Notes: generated from the letters alone by a model not told the origin. A stretch of DNA of 64,000 nt from Streptomyces spiralis (GCF_014654675.1 NZ_BNBC01000002.1:310001-374000); one strand, 5' to 3'. Positions 32,956-42,521 are shown, counted from the stretch's first letter. Numbers and translations are program-made.

Positions 32956-34386
32956 CTACGTCGTCACTCTGGCGACGAGCACACAGGCGTCGTCCGTGCG
33001 CCCGCTCGTGGTGAACTCCTCCACGAGCGTCCGCACGCAGTCCCGCGCGCTGTGCGCCGCGCCGAACCGCGGGGCGAGGGCGAGCAGGCGGTCCACGGCG
33101 GCCGTTTCGCTGTGCCCGGGCACCAGTGTGCCGGTGTGCAGCACCAGCAGGTCGCCCACGTCGAGGGTCTCCTCGGCCTGCCCGTAGGCGGCGCCGGGGG
33201 TGGCGCCGAGCGGGACGCCCTCCGGCGCGTCCAGGGCCCGCCCCGTCCCGTCGCGGAACAGCAGCGGGGCGGGGTGGCCCGCCCGTGCCCACACCAGGGC
33301 GCGGGTGGCGGGCCGGTATTGGCAGCACACGGCGCTGCCCAGGGCCGGCTCGGCGGCGGCGTCCAGTAACCGGTTCAGTCCCGTCAACAGCCGTCCCGGC
33401 GCGGTGCCCGCCATCGCCAGGCCGCGCAGGGCGCCCAGCAGCATCGCCATGCCGGAGGCCGCGCCGGGCCCGTGGCCGGCGAGGCCGCCGACACCGAGCA
33501 GCAACTCGCCGTCGGACAGCTCCTGCGCGTCGTACCAGTCGCCTCCCACGGGCGCGCCGGCGGAGGCGGGTAGGTGGGAGGCGGCCAGGTCGAGGGCGGG
33601 GCGGCCCCGGCGCGGCAGTCGCAGGGTGCCCTGCCACGACGGCAGCACGGCCTCCTTCAGTTCGGCCGCGAGCCGGCGCTCGGTCTGCGCCAGGTGCCGG
33701 TGGTGCTGGAGGACGTCACGGGTCTCGCGCACCGCCGACTGGCTGCGGCGCAGCTCGCTGACGTCGCGCAGCACGGCCCACATCGAGGAGGTGCCGCCGT
33801 CGGTGTCCACCACGGGCTCGCCCATCATGTGGACGGTACGGACCGTGCCGTCCGGTCGCACGATGCGGAACTCCCCGTCGATGAGCCGGGCGTCGACCAG
33901 GCAGTCGGTGATCATCGCGGTGAGCCGGGGCCGGTCCTCGTCGAGCGCCAGGGAGGGCAGTTCGTCGAGGGTGAGGGCGGGGTCGGCGGGGTCGCGGCCG
34001 AGGATCTGGTAGAACTCGGCGGACCAGCCGGCCTCGTCCGTCAGCAGGTTCCACTCCGCGCTGCCGACCCGGCTGAGCAGGGAGCCCCGGCGCGCGCCGG
34101 CCGGTTCGGCGGATGCGGCGGCCGCCGTGCCGGGTACGGCCGGGACCGGAGGCGGGCCGTCCCGCAGCTGTATCAGGTGCTCGCCCAGATCACGGAGTTG
34201 GTGCAGGGCCAGGTCGCACAGCGCGCGCTCCCACCGGTCCCGCGGGTCCGCGGTGTCGTCCCGCGTCTCCTGCCGTACGGCGTCCACCTCGCCCCGAAGC
34301 CTGCGTGCCTGCGATATCAGGGCGTCGACGGCGCCGCGTCCCGGCGGCTGGGCGGCCGAGCGGTCCGCGGAGAGAGGGGACGGCAT
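32956..34386 (-). CDS. PAS-PP2C (SpoIIE-type) protein with degenerate phosphatase site
   Basis: A signalling protein of 476 aa: coiled coil (about 20-75), PAS domain (about 105-215, EWNLLTDEAGWSAEFYQILG) and SpoIIE-type PP2C domain (about 245-475). VGGDWYDA keeps Asp283 and Asp286 and TDDACVLVAR keeps the final Asp pair. But the usual GDVxGHG is GGLAGHG (Asp to Gly301) and the usual TDGLVE is TGTLVP (Asp to Gly419, Glu to Pro423). Two metal-binding positions are therefore lost, suggesting an inactive or altered phosphatase. The ATG at 34386 has GGAG 7 nt upstream. Confidence 0.85.
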   Translation of the reverse strand: MPSPLSADRSAAQPPGRGAVDALISQARRLRGEVDAVRQETRDDTADPRDRWERALCDLALHQLRDLGEHLIQLRDGPPPVPAVPGTAAAASAEPAGARRGSLLSRVGSAEWNLLTDEAGWSAEFYQILGRDPADPALTLDELPSLALDEDRPRLTAMITDCLVDARLIDGEFRIVRPDGTVRTVHMMGEPVVDTDGGTSSMWAVLRDVSELRRSQSAVRETRDVLQHHRHLAQTERRLAAELKEAVLPSWQGTLRLPRRGRPALDLAASHLPASAGAPVGGDWYDAQELSDGELLLGVGGLAGHGPGAASGMAMLLGALRGLAMAGTAPGRLLTGLNRLLDAAAEPALGSAVCCQYRPATRALVWARAGHPAPLLFRDGTGRALDAPEGVPLGATPGAAYGQAEETLDVGDLLVLHTGTLVPGHSETAAVDRLLALAPRFGAAHSARDCVRTLVEEFTTSGRTDDACVLVARVTT

Positions 34387-34822
34387 GACGCACTCCGGAA
34401 GGGGGGGGGACGAGCGGTGCGGCCAGGGCGGTGTGGGGGACCGCTACGACTGTTGCACAGCGGGCGACGGCCCGTAAGGGATTCGGCAACACACGATACG
34501 GTGGTGCAGCTGGCATATGCCACAGTCTTCCCCGAGCGACTCGACCGCTGCCGCGGCGTACGCGATCGGACGGGCAAGTCGTAGGTGGACTACGTGACTT
34601 GGTGGATCGTCACGAGTCCGGGTCGTCATTCAAGAAGACGTTCGACGAGTGCCTGTTCTATTCCTCCGGGCCTGGGGCGCCACCCCCGACGTGATAGTGA
34701 CGTAGGTCACATGAATTGGGGGTCGGCCGGGCGTAATGCAAACGGACCCTGCGGACTCCTAACAACACACGGCAGACCGACACGGCACCGGCCGACCTCC
34801 GACCCGCAGGAGAGACCGATCC
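34387..34822. other. 436-bp intergenic region between the PP2C and SsgA-like genes
   Basis: A divergent promoter region, AT-richer than its surroundings. It holds the Crp-like dyad at 34697-34710 and a leader with a GGAGAG site before the ATG at 34823. I find no conserved open frame or second dyad. Confidence 0.6.
34697..34710 (+). promoter_or_regulatory. Crp-type site upstream of the SsgA-like gene
   Basis: GTGACGTAGGTCAC fits both GTGA-N6-TCAC (classical CRP) and GTG-N6-GNCAC (reported for Streptomyces Crp). It lies 113 nt before the ATG at 34823. Confidence 0.6.
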
Positions 34823-35236
34823 ATGGACATCACCCTCGAGCAGCCCGTCCGCGCCCGCCTGATCACCGCGGACGAGCAGGAACTCGCCGTGCCCGCCACA
34901 TTCCGCTACGCCTCCGGGGACCCGCTGGCCGTGCACATGGACTTCCCGCCCGAGGCCTCCCTCGACGGCAAGGAGGTCTCCTGGACCTTCTCCCGCTCCC
35001 TGCTGGAGGAGGGCCTCGGACAGCCCGCCGGAGCGGGGGACGTGCACCTGTGGCCCTGCGGCGAGACCCGCACGGCGCTCGAGCTGCACTCGCGGTCCGG
35101 CATGGCGCTCCTCCAGCTCGACACCCCCGCCCTGCGCCGCTTCCTGCTGCGGACCTACGCCGTCGTCGCGGCCGGCCAGGAGGACGTGTCCGCGGCCGTC
35201 GACCGAGGCCTGAACGCCCTGTTCGGCACGGTCTGA
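34823..35236 (+). CDS. SsgA-family sporulation/cell-division regulator (SALP)
   Basis: A SALP of 137 aa, the usual family length. These actinomycete-only proteins direct septum placement, spore wall synthesis or autolysis. Family blocks are VPATFRYASGDPLAVHMDFP, WTFSRSLLEEGL, GDVHLWPCG and LDTPALRRFLLRTYAVV. It is neither clear SsgB nor SsgA by motif, so the symbol is left blank. GGAGAG lies 9 nt before the ATG at 34823. A Crp-type site upstream suggests control tied to germination or early growth. Confidence 0.93.
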   Translation: MDITLEQPVRARLITADEQELAVPATFRYASGDPLAVHMDFPPEASLDGKEVSWTFSRSLLEEGLGQPAGAGDVHLWPCGETRTALELHSRSGMALLQLDTPALRRFLLRTYAVVAAGQEDVSAAVDRGLNALFGTV

Positions 35237-35319
35237 GCACAACGGCCGCCACGCGCGGCCGCTCCCGGGCCGCGGCGGACCGGCCGCGCAGACCGGCAAC
35301 GCCGTCACGCGCGTGCGGT

Positions 35320-36345
35320 TCAGCGGTCGGTTCGCGCGTACAGGTCCGGGCGCGGGGCGAGGGTGATCTGCACGCGCCCGCCCTCCTCGAGCGAGCGGAC
35401 CCCGGCCTCGGCGACGGCGGAGGCGGCGTAGCCGTCCCATGTGTCGGGGCCGGTGACGCGTCCGCGCCGGGTGGCGTCCACCCAGGCCTGGACCTCACGG
35501 TCGTAGGCGTCGGCGAAACGCACGAGGTAGTCCTGGGGCACCTCCTGGCGGGCGCCGCCCCCGGAGGTGACGGCCATCCCGTGCTCCTCGCCGATGCGGG
35601 CGCTGCCCGTCTCGCCCACGGCCTCGCAGCGCACCTGGTAGCCGAAGCCGCAGTTGACGAACACCTCCACGTCCACCAGCGCCCCCCGTTCCGTCTCGAA
35701 GAGCACGAACTGCGGGTCCAGCAGGCCCTGCGGCGCCCCCGAGGACGGCGCCGGACGCAGCACGGTCACCGCGGTCAGCTCCTGGCCGAGCAGCCAGCGG
35801 GCCGCGTCGATCTCGTGCGACACCGAGCTGTTGATCAGCATGGCGCTGGTGAAGTGCGGCGGCGAGGAGACGTTGCGGTGGGTGCAGTGCAGCATCAGCG
35901 GCCGTCCCAGGGCCCCGCCGTCCAGCAGCGACTTCAGCCGCCGGTACTCGGCGTCGTAGCGCCGCATGAAGCCGATCTGTGCCAGCCGCCGCCCGAGCCG
36001 CGCCTCCGCCTCCACCACCCGCAGCGCCCCGTCCGAGTCCGGGACCATCGGCTTCTCGCACAGCACCGGCAGTCCCCGCGCGAAGGCCGCGAGCAGCGCC
36101 TCCTCGTGCGCCGGCCCGGGCGAGGCGATCAGGACGGCCTCGACCCCGGGGGCGTCGAGCGCGGCCACCGCGTCCTCGTGCACCGAGACACCCGCGATCC
36201 CGCCCACCGCCTCCTTCGCCCGTGCCGTGTCCGGGTCGGCCACCGCGGCCACCCTGGCTCCGCTCACCACCTGGTCGAGCCGTCGTATGTGATCGGCCCC
36301 CATGTGTCCGGCACCCAGCACCGCCACGCCCAGCAGCTCACCCAC
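35320..36345 (-). CDS. Gfo/Idh/MocA-family NAD(P)-dependent dehydrogenase
   Basis: A sugar or inositol dehydrogenase-like protein of 341 aa. The Rossmann motif [17 protein letters not shown], the catalytic-loop CEKPM (Lys) and [11 protein letters not shown] (His, Asp) are all present. It resembles inositol 2-dehydrogenase and related oxidoreductases. GGGAG lies 7 nt before the GTG at 36345, which excludes the longer frame to 36858. It stands alone, without iol genes. The substrate is unknown. Confidence 0.88.
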   Translation of the reverse strand: MGELLGVAVLGAGHMGADHIRRLDQVVSGARVAAVADPDTARAKEAVGGIAGVSVHEDAVAALDAPGVEAVLIASPGPAHEEALLAAFARGLPVLCEKPMVPDSDGALRVVEAEARLGRRLAQIGFMRRYDAEYRRLKSLLDGGALGRPLMLHCTHRNVSSPPHFTSAMLINSSVSHEIDAARWLLGQELTAVTVLRPAPSSGAPQGLLDPQFVLFETERGALVDVEVFVNCGFGYQVRCEAVGETGSARIGEEHGMAVTSGGGARQEVPQDYLVRFADAYDREVQAWVDATRRGRVTGPDTWDGYAASAVAEAGVRSLEEGGRVQITLAPRPDLYARTDR

Positions 36346-36446
36346 GTACGCGCTCCCTCCTGGCCGACGAGTCCCGCCGTAGCGTAGACGCCGGTCAGGA
36401 GGGAGCGTGAGGGGTCGGGAGCGCTCTCGATCCGATCGGTGCGCTC

Positions 36447-37547
36447 TCAGTACCGCAGGACCCCGGCCATGCCCTGCTCCTCGCCCAGGGTGCCGTCCGG
36501 GACGAAGCGGACCTCGGCCCCGGTCTCCAGGCACAGCTCGACGATCTCGTCCACGATGTCCTCGCGGGCGTCGAGGTCGCCGCTCGCGGCGGGGATCAGA
36601 TGGTCGCCGAAGGCGTCGCGCACCGTCACCCGGTAGTTCTCCTCGACGGCCAGCAGCCGCACCCGGCCCTCCCGGGCGGTGCGCCACAGCTCGTCGACGC
36701 CGGCCGCGAACTCCTTGCGCCCGCGGGCCGCCGTGAGCTCGCGGACGACGGCCTCGGTCTCCTCGCGCGCCTGGGCCTCCTGCACCGGCCGTATCGCACG
36801 CCACACGGCATCGGCGGTGCCGTGCGCCAGCCCGCCGTGCGGCACCTGGACGGCGCACTTGGCGACGGAGCCGAACTCGTCGAGGACGGACAGCGCGGCC
36901 GGCACGCCCGTGACGTACAGCGGACGCGGGTGATCGCGCAGGACCGCGCTCATCGCGGTGTCGGCCTCGCGCAGGAAGTGGCGGGTGCGCTCGTCGCGGA
37001 ACATGCTCGGCGCGTCACCGATCTGCTCCTGGCGCTCGGCGTCGAAGTTCTCCCCGAGGTCGCGGGCCAGCGGGAAACCGCCGGTGCGTTCTTCGATGAC
37101 CCGCCCGCCCCCGCCGTTCCACAGGGTGATCCGGTCCGCGGAGACCGACAGGACCCAGAAGGGGCGCTCGGCGGCGTGCGCGGAGACAAGGTTGCGGGTG
37201 AGGAACGTGTCCGAGAGGACCACGCGCTCCGGCACCGCACGGCCGAGCGACCAGACCTGGTGCTCGCCGGGCGCCGCGAGGATCAGCAGCCCGTCCTCGG
37301 CATGCGTCAGGTCCACCTCGGAAAGGGCCTGGTCCAGTTGCCGCACGACGTCGGCGCGCCGCTCCCGGGTGACCGCCGGGTCGGCGTCCAGCTGCTTCTT
37401 GGCCTCGGCCACGGCATTGCGCAGCCGGACCGGATCCTGGAAGTTGTCGGGTTCACGGCGGTGCGTCGGCGTCAGCACGGACACCGCGGGGTAGCTGCGG
37501 GGGCGCCGCAGCTCGGCAAGGGTCGCGGGACTCAGATCGTGCTCCAT
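36447..37547 (-). CDS. baeRF-family (archaeo-eukaryotic release-factor-like) protein
   Basis: A 366-aa protein of the bacterial aeRF1-like group (baeRF, type 3; sometimes labelled chemotaxis protein). Blocks seen are [40 protein letters not shown] and [20 protein letters not shown], with a C-terminal eL30-like domain ([14 protein letters not shown] and [20 protein letters not shown]). Such proteins are proposed to act on stalled or non-canonical ribosomes, on comparative-genomics evidence. The ATG at 37547 lacks a strong Shine-Dalgarno; a TATGGT hexamer ends 6 nt before it, so the mRNA may be leaderless. Confidence 0.8.
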   Translation of the reverse strand: MEHDLSPATLAELRRPRSYPAVSVLTPTHRREPDNFQDPVRLRNAVAEAKKQLDADPAVTRERRADVVRQLDQALSEVDLTHAEDGLLILAAPGEHQVWSLGRAVPERVVLSDTFLTRNLVSAHAAERPFWVLSVSADRITLWNGGGGRVIEERTGGFPLARDLGENFDAERQEQIGDAPSMFRDERTRHFLREADTAMSAVLRDHPRPLYVTGVPAALSVLDEFGSVAKCAVQVPHGGLAHGTADAVWRAIRPVQEAQAREETEAVVRELTAARGRKEFAAGVDELWRTAREGRVRLLAVEENYRVTVRDAFGDHLIPAASGDLDAREDIVDEIVELCLETGAEVRFVPDGTLGEEQGMAGVLRY

Positions 37548-37928
37548 GACAGCACCATAGGGCGATTTCCCATACCGGGCATTTGGAGTAATCGGGGCCC
37601 TGGTGCGCGGTGGCCGCCCCCGCGGCGCCGGCCGCCGCCGGCTCCCGCCGGGATTCCGTCCGGCTTCCGCCGGACCCCTCGCCGGAGCCGGGATGGAATG
37701 CGGCGCGGGATGTGTTTGCCCATGTTGGGTAAGTCTTTGCCCGTGGCCGAATCCCGGAGGGTCGCTCCTGGTGGAGGGCTGGGTCGTAGGTGTCGCGTAA
37801 GCAAAGTGCGGCCGAAAGTGCGAGGGTGGCACGGTCGTTCGGGTTACGGCCGCGTTGACCGGCCCGGGCGGGTGGCACAGGCTCGTCATATAGGTGCTCG
37901 ATACAACTGGTGCGCCAGGAGGTACGAC
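37548..37928. other. 381-bp divergent intergenic region, baeRF to asnB
   Basis: Very GC-rich on the baeRF side, with short GCCGGC-type inverted repeats at about 37615-37690. The asnB promoter lies at 37855-37883. No open frame with good coding signal is present. Confidence 0.6.
37855..37883 (+). promoter_or_regulatory. Promoter of asnB
   Basis: TTGACC and CAGGCT are separated by exactly 17 nt, close to the Streptomyces housekeeping consensus. The leader to the ATG at 37929 would be about 40 nt. Confidence 0.65.
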
Positions 37929-39770
37929 ATGTGCGGCATCACCGGCTGGGTCTCCTACGACCGCGACCTGCGTGCCGAGGCCGCGACCCTGGACGCGATG
38001 ACGGAGACGATGGCCTGCCGCGGCCCCGACGCCCGCGGCACGTGGACGGACGGGCCCGCCGCCCTCGGCCACCGCCGGCTCGCGATCATCGACCTGCCCG
38101 GCGGCCGCCAGCCCATGACAGCCGACACCCCGGACGGCACGGTCGCACTGGTCTACTCGGGCGAGGCGTACAACTTCACCGAGCTGCGCGCCGACCTCGT
38201 CGCGCGCGGCCACCGCTTCACCACCGACTCCGACACCGAGGTCGTCCTGCGCGGCTATCTCGAGTGGGGCGACACCGTGGCGGAGCGGCTCAACGGCATG
38301 TACGCCTTCGCCGTGTGGGACGGCCGCCACGACAAGCTCGTCATGATCCGCGACCGCATGGGCATCAAGCCGTTCTACTACCACCCCACCCCCGACGGCG
38401 TCCTCTTCGGCTCCGAGCCCAAGGCGATCCTCGCCAACCCCCTCATCCGCCGCCGCGTCACCCTCGACGGACTGCGCGAGCTGTTCACCTTCGTCAAGAC
38501 CCCGGGACACGCCGTGTGGGACGGCATGCGCGAGGTCGAACCCGGCACCGTCGTCACCGTCGACCGCACCGGCCCGCACACCCGCGTCTACTGGCGGCTG
38601 GACACCCGGCCCCATCTGGACGACCGCGACACCACCATCGCCACCGTCCGCACCCTCCTGGACGACATCGTGCGCCGCCAGCTCGTCGCCGACGTCCCCC
38701 GCTGCACCCTGCTCTCCGGCGGCCTGGACTCCTCCGCGATGACGGCGCTGGCCGCCCGTCAACTCGCCGAGCACGGCGAGAGGGTACGCAGCTTCGCCGT
38801 CGACTTCGTCGGCCAGACCGACAACTTCGTCGCCGACGACCTGCGCGCCACCCCCGACACGCCGTTCGTGCACGACCTGGCCCGCGCCGCGGACACCGAC
38901 CACCAGGACATCGTGCTCGACGCCCACACCCTGGCCGACCCCGACGTGCGGGCGAAGGTGCTCAGGGCCCGCGACCTGCCCATGGGCTTCGGCGACATGG
39001 ACGCCTCGCTGTACCTGCTCTTCCGCAGCATCCGCGACCACTCCACCGTCGCCCTGTCCGGGGAGTCCGCCGACGAGGTCTTCGGCGGCTACCAGCAGTT
39101 CTTCGACGAGGAGGCCCGCCGCGCCGACACCTTCCCCTGGCTGGTGCGCTTCGCCCGCGACTTCGGCGACGACGGCGACGTCATGCGGTCCGACCTCGCC
39201 CGGACACTGGACCTGCCGTCGTACGTCGCCGAGAGCTACCGCACCGCCGTCTCCGGCATCCACCGCCTCGACGGCGAGAGCGACTTCGAGTACCGGATGC
39301 GGCAGATCTGCCATCTGCACCTGACCCGCTTCGTGCGCGTCCTGCTCGACCGGAAGGACCGGATGAGCATGGCCGTCGGACTGGAGGTCCGGGTGCCCTT
39401 CTGCGACCACCGGCTCGTGGAGTACGTCTACAACACGCCCTGGTCCCTGAAGTCCTTCGACGGGCGGGAGAAGAGCCTGCTCAGGGAGGCCACCGCCGAC
39501 CTGCTGCCCAGGTCCGTGTACGACAGGGTCAAGAGCCCCTACCCGTCCACCCAGGACCCCAAGTACGCGCTCGCCCTCCAGGACCACACCAAGGACCTGC
39601 TCGCCCGGCCCGACCACCCGGTGTTCGACCTCGTCGACCGCGAGCGGGTGCGCGAGGCCGCGCACCGCGACACGCCCGTCATCACACAGGCGGCCCGGCG
39701 CGGGCTGGAGAAGACATTGGACCTGGCCCTGTGGCTGGACCTCTACCAGCCGGAGATCGTCACCGGCTGA
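37929..39770 (+). CDS. asnB: Asparagine synthase (glutamine-hydrolysing)
   Basis: A class II amidotransferase of 613 aa converting aspartate, glutamine and ATP to asparagine. Cys2 (MCGITGW) is the glutaminase nucleophile; RGPDARG, YNFTELR and SDTEVVLRGYLEWG complete that domain. The synthetase half has the pyrophosphate loop LLSGGLDSSAM and LSGESADEVFGGY. AGGAGG lies 6 nt before the ATG at 37929, an ideal site. It is monocistronic, so more likely housekeeping or stress-related than part of a peptide pathway. Confidence 0.95.
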   Translation: MCGITGWVSYDRDLRAEAATLDAMTETMACRGPDARGTWTDGPAALGHRRLAIIDLPGGRQPMTADTPDGTVALVYSGEAYNFTELRADLVARGHRFTTDSDTEVVLRGYLEWGDTVAERLNGMYAFAVWDGRHDKLVMIRDRMGIKPFYYHPTPDGVLFGSEPKAILANPLIRRRVTLDGLRELFTFVKTPGHAVWDGMREVEPGTVVTVDRTGPHTRVYWRLDTRPHLDDRDTTIATVRTLLDDIVRRQLVADVPRCTLLSGGLDSSAMTALAARQLAEHGERVRSFAVDFVGQTDNFVADDLRATPDTPFVHDLARAADTDHQDIVLDAHTLADPDVRAKVLRARDLPMGFGDMDASLYLLFRSIRDHSTVALSGESADEVFGGYQQFFDEEARRADTFPWLVRFARDFGDDGDVMRSDLARTLDLPSYVAESYRTAVSGIHRLDGESDFEYRMRQICHLHLTRFVRVLLDRKDRMSMAVGLEVRVPFCDHRLVEYVYNTPWSLKSFDGREKSLLREATADLLPRSVYDRVKSPYPSTQDPKYALALQDHTKDLLARPDHPVFDLVDRERVREAAHRDTPVITQAARRGLEKTLDLALWLDLYQPEIVTG

Positions 39771-39858
39771 GCCGGACCGGATCTGTCACCCGCCGACCCC
39801 TCACCCACGACCCCTCACCAAGCTGACCTCACCCGCTGACCGTTGACCCGCCGGCTTC

Positions 39859-41520
39859 TCAACCGCTGATGTCGGGCCGCGTGTCCGGCGCGCAGGAGCT
39901 GCCGCTCGGCGGCAGGGAGCCGTAGAGCAGGAAGTCGTTCACCTTCCGGTGCACGCACCGGGAGGAGGCGTACCCCGTGTGCCCCTCACCCCGGTTGTCG
40001 AGCACCACGGCCGACTTGCCCAGCCGCCGCGCGGTCTCCACGGTCCAGCGGTACGGGGTCGCCGGGTCACCGCGGGTGCCCACCAGCAGCATCCTGGCGC
40101 TGTCGACGTTCTTGACCTTCTCACGGATGAAGTCGCTGCCCTTGGGGCGGCCGTAGCACATCAGCAGCTCGGTGAGCCGGTACCGGCCGAAGACCGGTGA
40201 GGCCGCCTCGTAGTCGGCGCTGAGCCGGCCGAGGTCCTTGGTGAGCTGCGCGGCGCTGGGCCGGTCCGGGTCGTCCGCGCAGTTGATCGCCATCATCGCG
40301 GCCGGCGCGTTGTCCGGCGGCACGTCCGCCGTGCCCACCAGTCCGCCGCCGCTGCCCGGCGGCTTCGCGGCACCGGCCCGCTCGGGCGCGTCCCGCCGGG
40401 CCTGCCGGTCGCCCGGGGGCGGGGCCATACCGCCGGTCGCGAACGCCTCGACCCCGCGGGTGTCGCCGTCCTGGACCAGAGAGGCGATCGCACGCTCCAG
40501 GGAGGGCCACATGGCCTTGCTGTACAGCGCCTGCCCGATCGCGCCCACCAGGTCCTGGCCGGAGAGCCTGCCGCCGTAACCGTTCGGCACCGGGTTCTCG
40601 TCCAGCGAGCCGATGAGCTGCTGCACCTGGTCGCCGGCCGCGCGCCGGTCCTGCCCGAACGGGCAGGCGATGTCCTGCACACACCAGTCGAGGAAGTCCT
40701 CCAGGGCCGTCTGCTGACCCTCGGCGGCCACCCGGCCCTGCTCCGACAGGGGCTCGGTCAGCGTGTCCACCCCGTCGAGGGCCATCCGCCCCACCTTGTG
40801 CGGGAACTCGGCCGCGTACACCGCGCCCAGCCGGGTGCCGTAGGAGAAGCCCAGGTAGTTGAGCTTGCGGTCGCCGAGGGCCTGACGGATCACGTCGAGG
40901 TCCCGGGCCGCGTCGACGGTCCCTATGTGCGGCAGGACCGCGCTGGAGTGCTGGGCGCACTCGGCCGCGACCTTCTTCCACTCCTCCAGCGCCTTGCGTG
41001 CCGCCGTCGCGTTGCCGAGGTCCGGGTTCGCGCCGACCGAGTCGCCGCCCGCGTCCGAGGAGTCCGTGTCGATGCCGATCCCGCAGCTGACCGGGGAGGA
41101 CCTGCCGACGCCCCGGGGGTCGAAGGTGACCACGTCGTAGCCGTTGGTCAGGTCCATGAACTCCTTGCCGTCGTCCGCGGCGAGCGCCGGGACGCCCGGG
41201 CCGCCGGGGCCGCCGAAGTTGAGCACCACCGAGCCCCGCGACGGGCCGGTGGCCCGGTAGCGGGACAGCGCCAGGTCGAGGGTGCCCCCGCCCGGGCGGG
41301 CGTAGTCGATGGGGACGGTGACCTTGCCGCACTGCATGTCCTTGGGGGCGCCCGTCTCGCACGCCGCCCACGTCACCTTCTGGCGGTAGAACCGGCTCAG
41401 ACCGGGCGGTGCGTCGCCCGCGACCGCCGCCGGCAGCCCCGCGCCGAGCAGGGCGAGCGTCACGGCCCCGACGCCCGCACAGCGCCGGGCCGCGGACCGC
41501 GTCGACAGCTTGGCCAGCAT
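39859..41520 (-). CDS. Secreted TAP-like tripeptidyl aminopeptidase
   Basis: A secreted alpha/beta-hydrolase peptidase of 553 aa, related to Streptomyces Tap/SlpD/SlpE, which remove N-terminal tripeptides. A signal peptide (hydrophobic core VGAVTLALLGAGLPAAVAG) precedes NFGGPGGPGVPAL (oxyanion hole), Ser226 in GFSYGTRLG, Asp in GTRGDPATPY and His in GEGHTGYASS. Between about 365 and 425 it has a Pro/Gly-rich insertion. GGAGG lies 5 nt before the ATG at 41520. A broken homologue lies at 13165-13545. Confidence 0.92.
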   Translation of the reverse strand: MLAKLSTRSAARRCAGVGAVTLALLGAGLPAAVAGDAPPGLSRFYRQKVTWAACETGAPKDMQCGKVTVPIDYARPGGGTLDLALSRYRATGPSRGSVVLNFGGPGGPGVPALAADDGKEFMDLTNGYDVVTFDPRGVGRSSPVSCGIGIDTDSSDAGGDSVGANPDLGNATAARKALEEWKKVAAECAQHSSAVLPHIGTVDAARDLDVIRQALGDRKLNYLGFSYGTRLGAVYAAEFPHKVGRMALDGVDTLTEPLSEQGRVAAEGQQTALEDFLDWCVQDIACPFGQDRRAAGDQVQQLIGSLDENPVPNGYGGRLSGQDLVGAIGQALYSKAMWPSLERAIASLVQDGDTRGVEAFATGGMAPPPGDRQARRDAPERAGAAKPPGSGGGLVGTADVPPDNAPAAMMAINCADDPDRPSAAQLTKDLGRLSADYEAASPVFGRYRLTELLMCYGRPKGSDFIREKVKNVDSARMLLVGTRGDPATPYRWTVETARRLGKSAVVLDNRGEGHTGYASSRCVHRKVNDFLLYGSLPPSGSSCAPDTRPDISG

Positions 41521-41712
41521 CGATGCCTCCAGGGGCGCTCCGCCGCGGACCGGGACAACCCCCTCGAACACCATAAGCGGCCCCCCTGGGCCTCGCCTCC
41601 CGGCGCGTGGTGGGTGATCCGGAACGGTCCCCGGGCTGCCGCGGGCGCCTGTGCGAGGCTCCGGGTGCCGTTCGATAAGCGGGCCGCTCGAAGGGGTGAA
41701 AGGCCGATAAGC

Positions 41713-41740
41713 CATAACTCGGATCGGTCACCGGCGTTTT
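41713..41740 (+). promoter_or_regulatory. BldN-type promoter of the chaplin gene
   Basis: CATAAC-N16-CGTTTT resembles the sigma-BldN pattern CGTAAC-N16-CGTTGA, the sigma factor that drives chaplin genes. One -35 and two -10 positions differ. The predicted leader is about 45 nt. Confidence 0.5.
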
Positions 41741-41790
41741 ACCCCGTGCGGGCGAGTGCCCGCGATACATGTCTGGAAGGCACAGGACCT

Positions 41791-42456
41791 ATGAAACGGG
41801 TTACCCGAAACGGTGTGATCGCCGTCGCCGCCTCCGGCGCGATGGCGATGACAGTGCCGGTGTCCGCCGCGTTCGCCGCGGACGGCGGTGCCACGGCGGA
41901 CGGCGCCGCGGTCGGCTCGCCCGGGTTGATCTCCGGCAACACCATTCAGCTCCCGGTGCACATCCCGGTGAACGTGTGCGGCAACACGGTGAGCGTGGTG
42001 GGACTCCTCAACCCCGCGGCGGGCAACCGCTGCGCCAACGCGTCCGCCGGGAGGGATCGGACGCCATCCGGCGGCGGAGCCAAGGCACGGGCCGGCGGAA
42101 AGGATTCGCCGGGCGTGATCTCCGGCAACAGCGTCCAGCTTCCCGTGCACGTCCCGGTCAACGTCAGCGGCAACAGCGTGAACGTGGCCGGCGTCGGCAA
42201 TCCGTCGGTCGGCAACACGTCCACCAACGGAGACCGCCCCGACAAGCCCGCACCCCGGCCGGTCACACCGCCCGCGCGCTCCACGCCGCACCCGGCGCCG
42301 AAGCCGCTGCCGCACCCCGTGACCGCCCCCCTGACGCAGGCGTCGCTCGCCCACACCGGCACCGACCAGACCCTGCCCGCCGTCGCCGCGAGCGCGGCGC
42401 TGCTGCTCGGCGGAACGATCCTCTACCGGCGCCACCGCCCCCGGACGCACCGCTGA
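41791..42456 (+). CDS. Long chaplin with two chaplin domains and LAHTG sortase signal
   Basis: A cell-wall-anchored hydrophobic coat protein of aerial hyphae, 221 aa. A signal peptide (to about 30) is followed by chaplin domain 1 (43-83, SPGLISGNTIQLPVHIPVNV, with Cys63 and Cys81) and domain 2 (106-146), where both cysteine positions are Ser (126 and 144). A Pro/His-rich wall linker leads to LAHTG (186-190), a hydrophobic span and a basic RRHRPRTHR tail, the class E sortase signal. AGGA lies 3 nt before the ATG at 41791. The longer frame from 40798 is antisense to the peptidase gene. Confidence 0.95.
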   Translation: MKRVTRNGVIAVAASGAMAMTVPVSAAFAADGGATADGAAVGSPGLISGNTIQLPVHIPVNVCGNTVSVVGLLNPAAGNRCANASAGRDRTPSGGGAKARAGGKDSPGVISGNSVQLPVHVPVNVSGNSVNVAGVGNPSVGNTSTNGDRPDKPAPRPVTPPARSTPHPAPKPLPHPVTAPLTQASLAHTGTDQTLPAVAASAALLLGGTILYRRHRPRTHR

Positions 42457-42484
42457 GGCATCCCCGCCCGCCCTACGACACGGA

Positions 42485-42521
42485 AGGACCCCACCCGCGC
42501 AGAACGCACCGGTGGGGTCCT
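42485..42521. terminator. Bidirectional terminator after the chaplin gene
   Basis: AGGACCCCACC pairs perfectly with GGTGGGGTCCT across a 15-nt loop, between convergent stops at 42456 and 42569. Confidence 0.8.

Noticed and set aside
36447..39665. 1072-codon frame ending in the baeRF gene
   Set aside because: The part beyond 37547 is antisense to asnB and has no motifs.
36600..39770. 1056-codon frame ending in asnB
   Set aside because: asnB must begin at Met-Cys at 37929, with Cys2 as nucleophile and AGGAGG upstream. The N-terminal part is antisense to the baeRF gene.
37929..39770. asnB as part of a lasso-peptide or other peptide biosynthetic cluster
   Set aside because: No precursor peptide, B-protein or transporter is adjacent; the gene is Cys2-intact, monocistronic and has a housekeeping-type promoter.
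40798..42456. 552-codon frame ending in the chaplin
   Set aside because: The first 330 codons are antisense to the TAP peptidase; the chaplin signal peptide starts at 41791.
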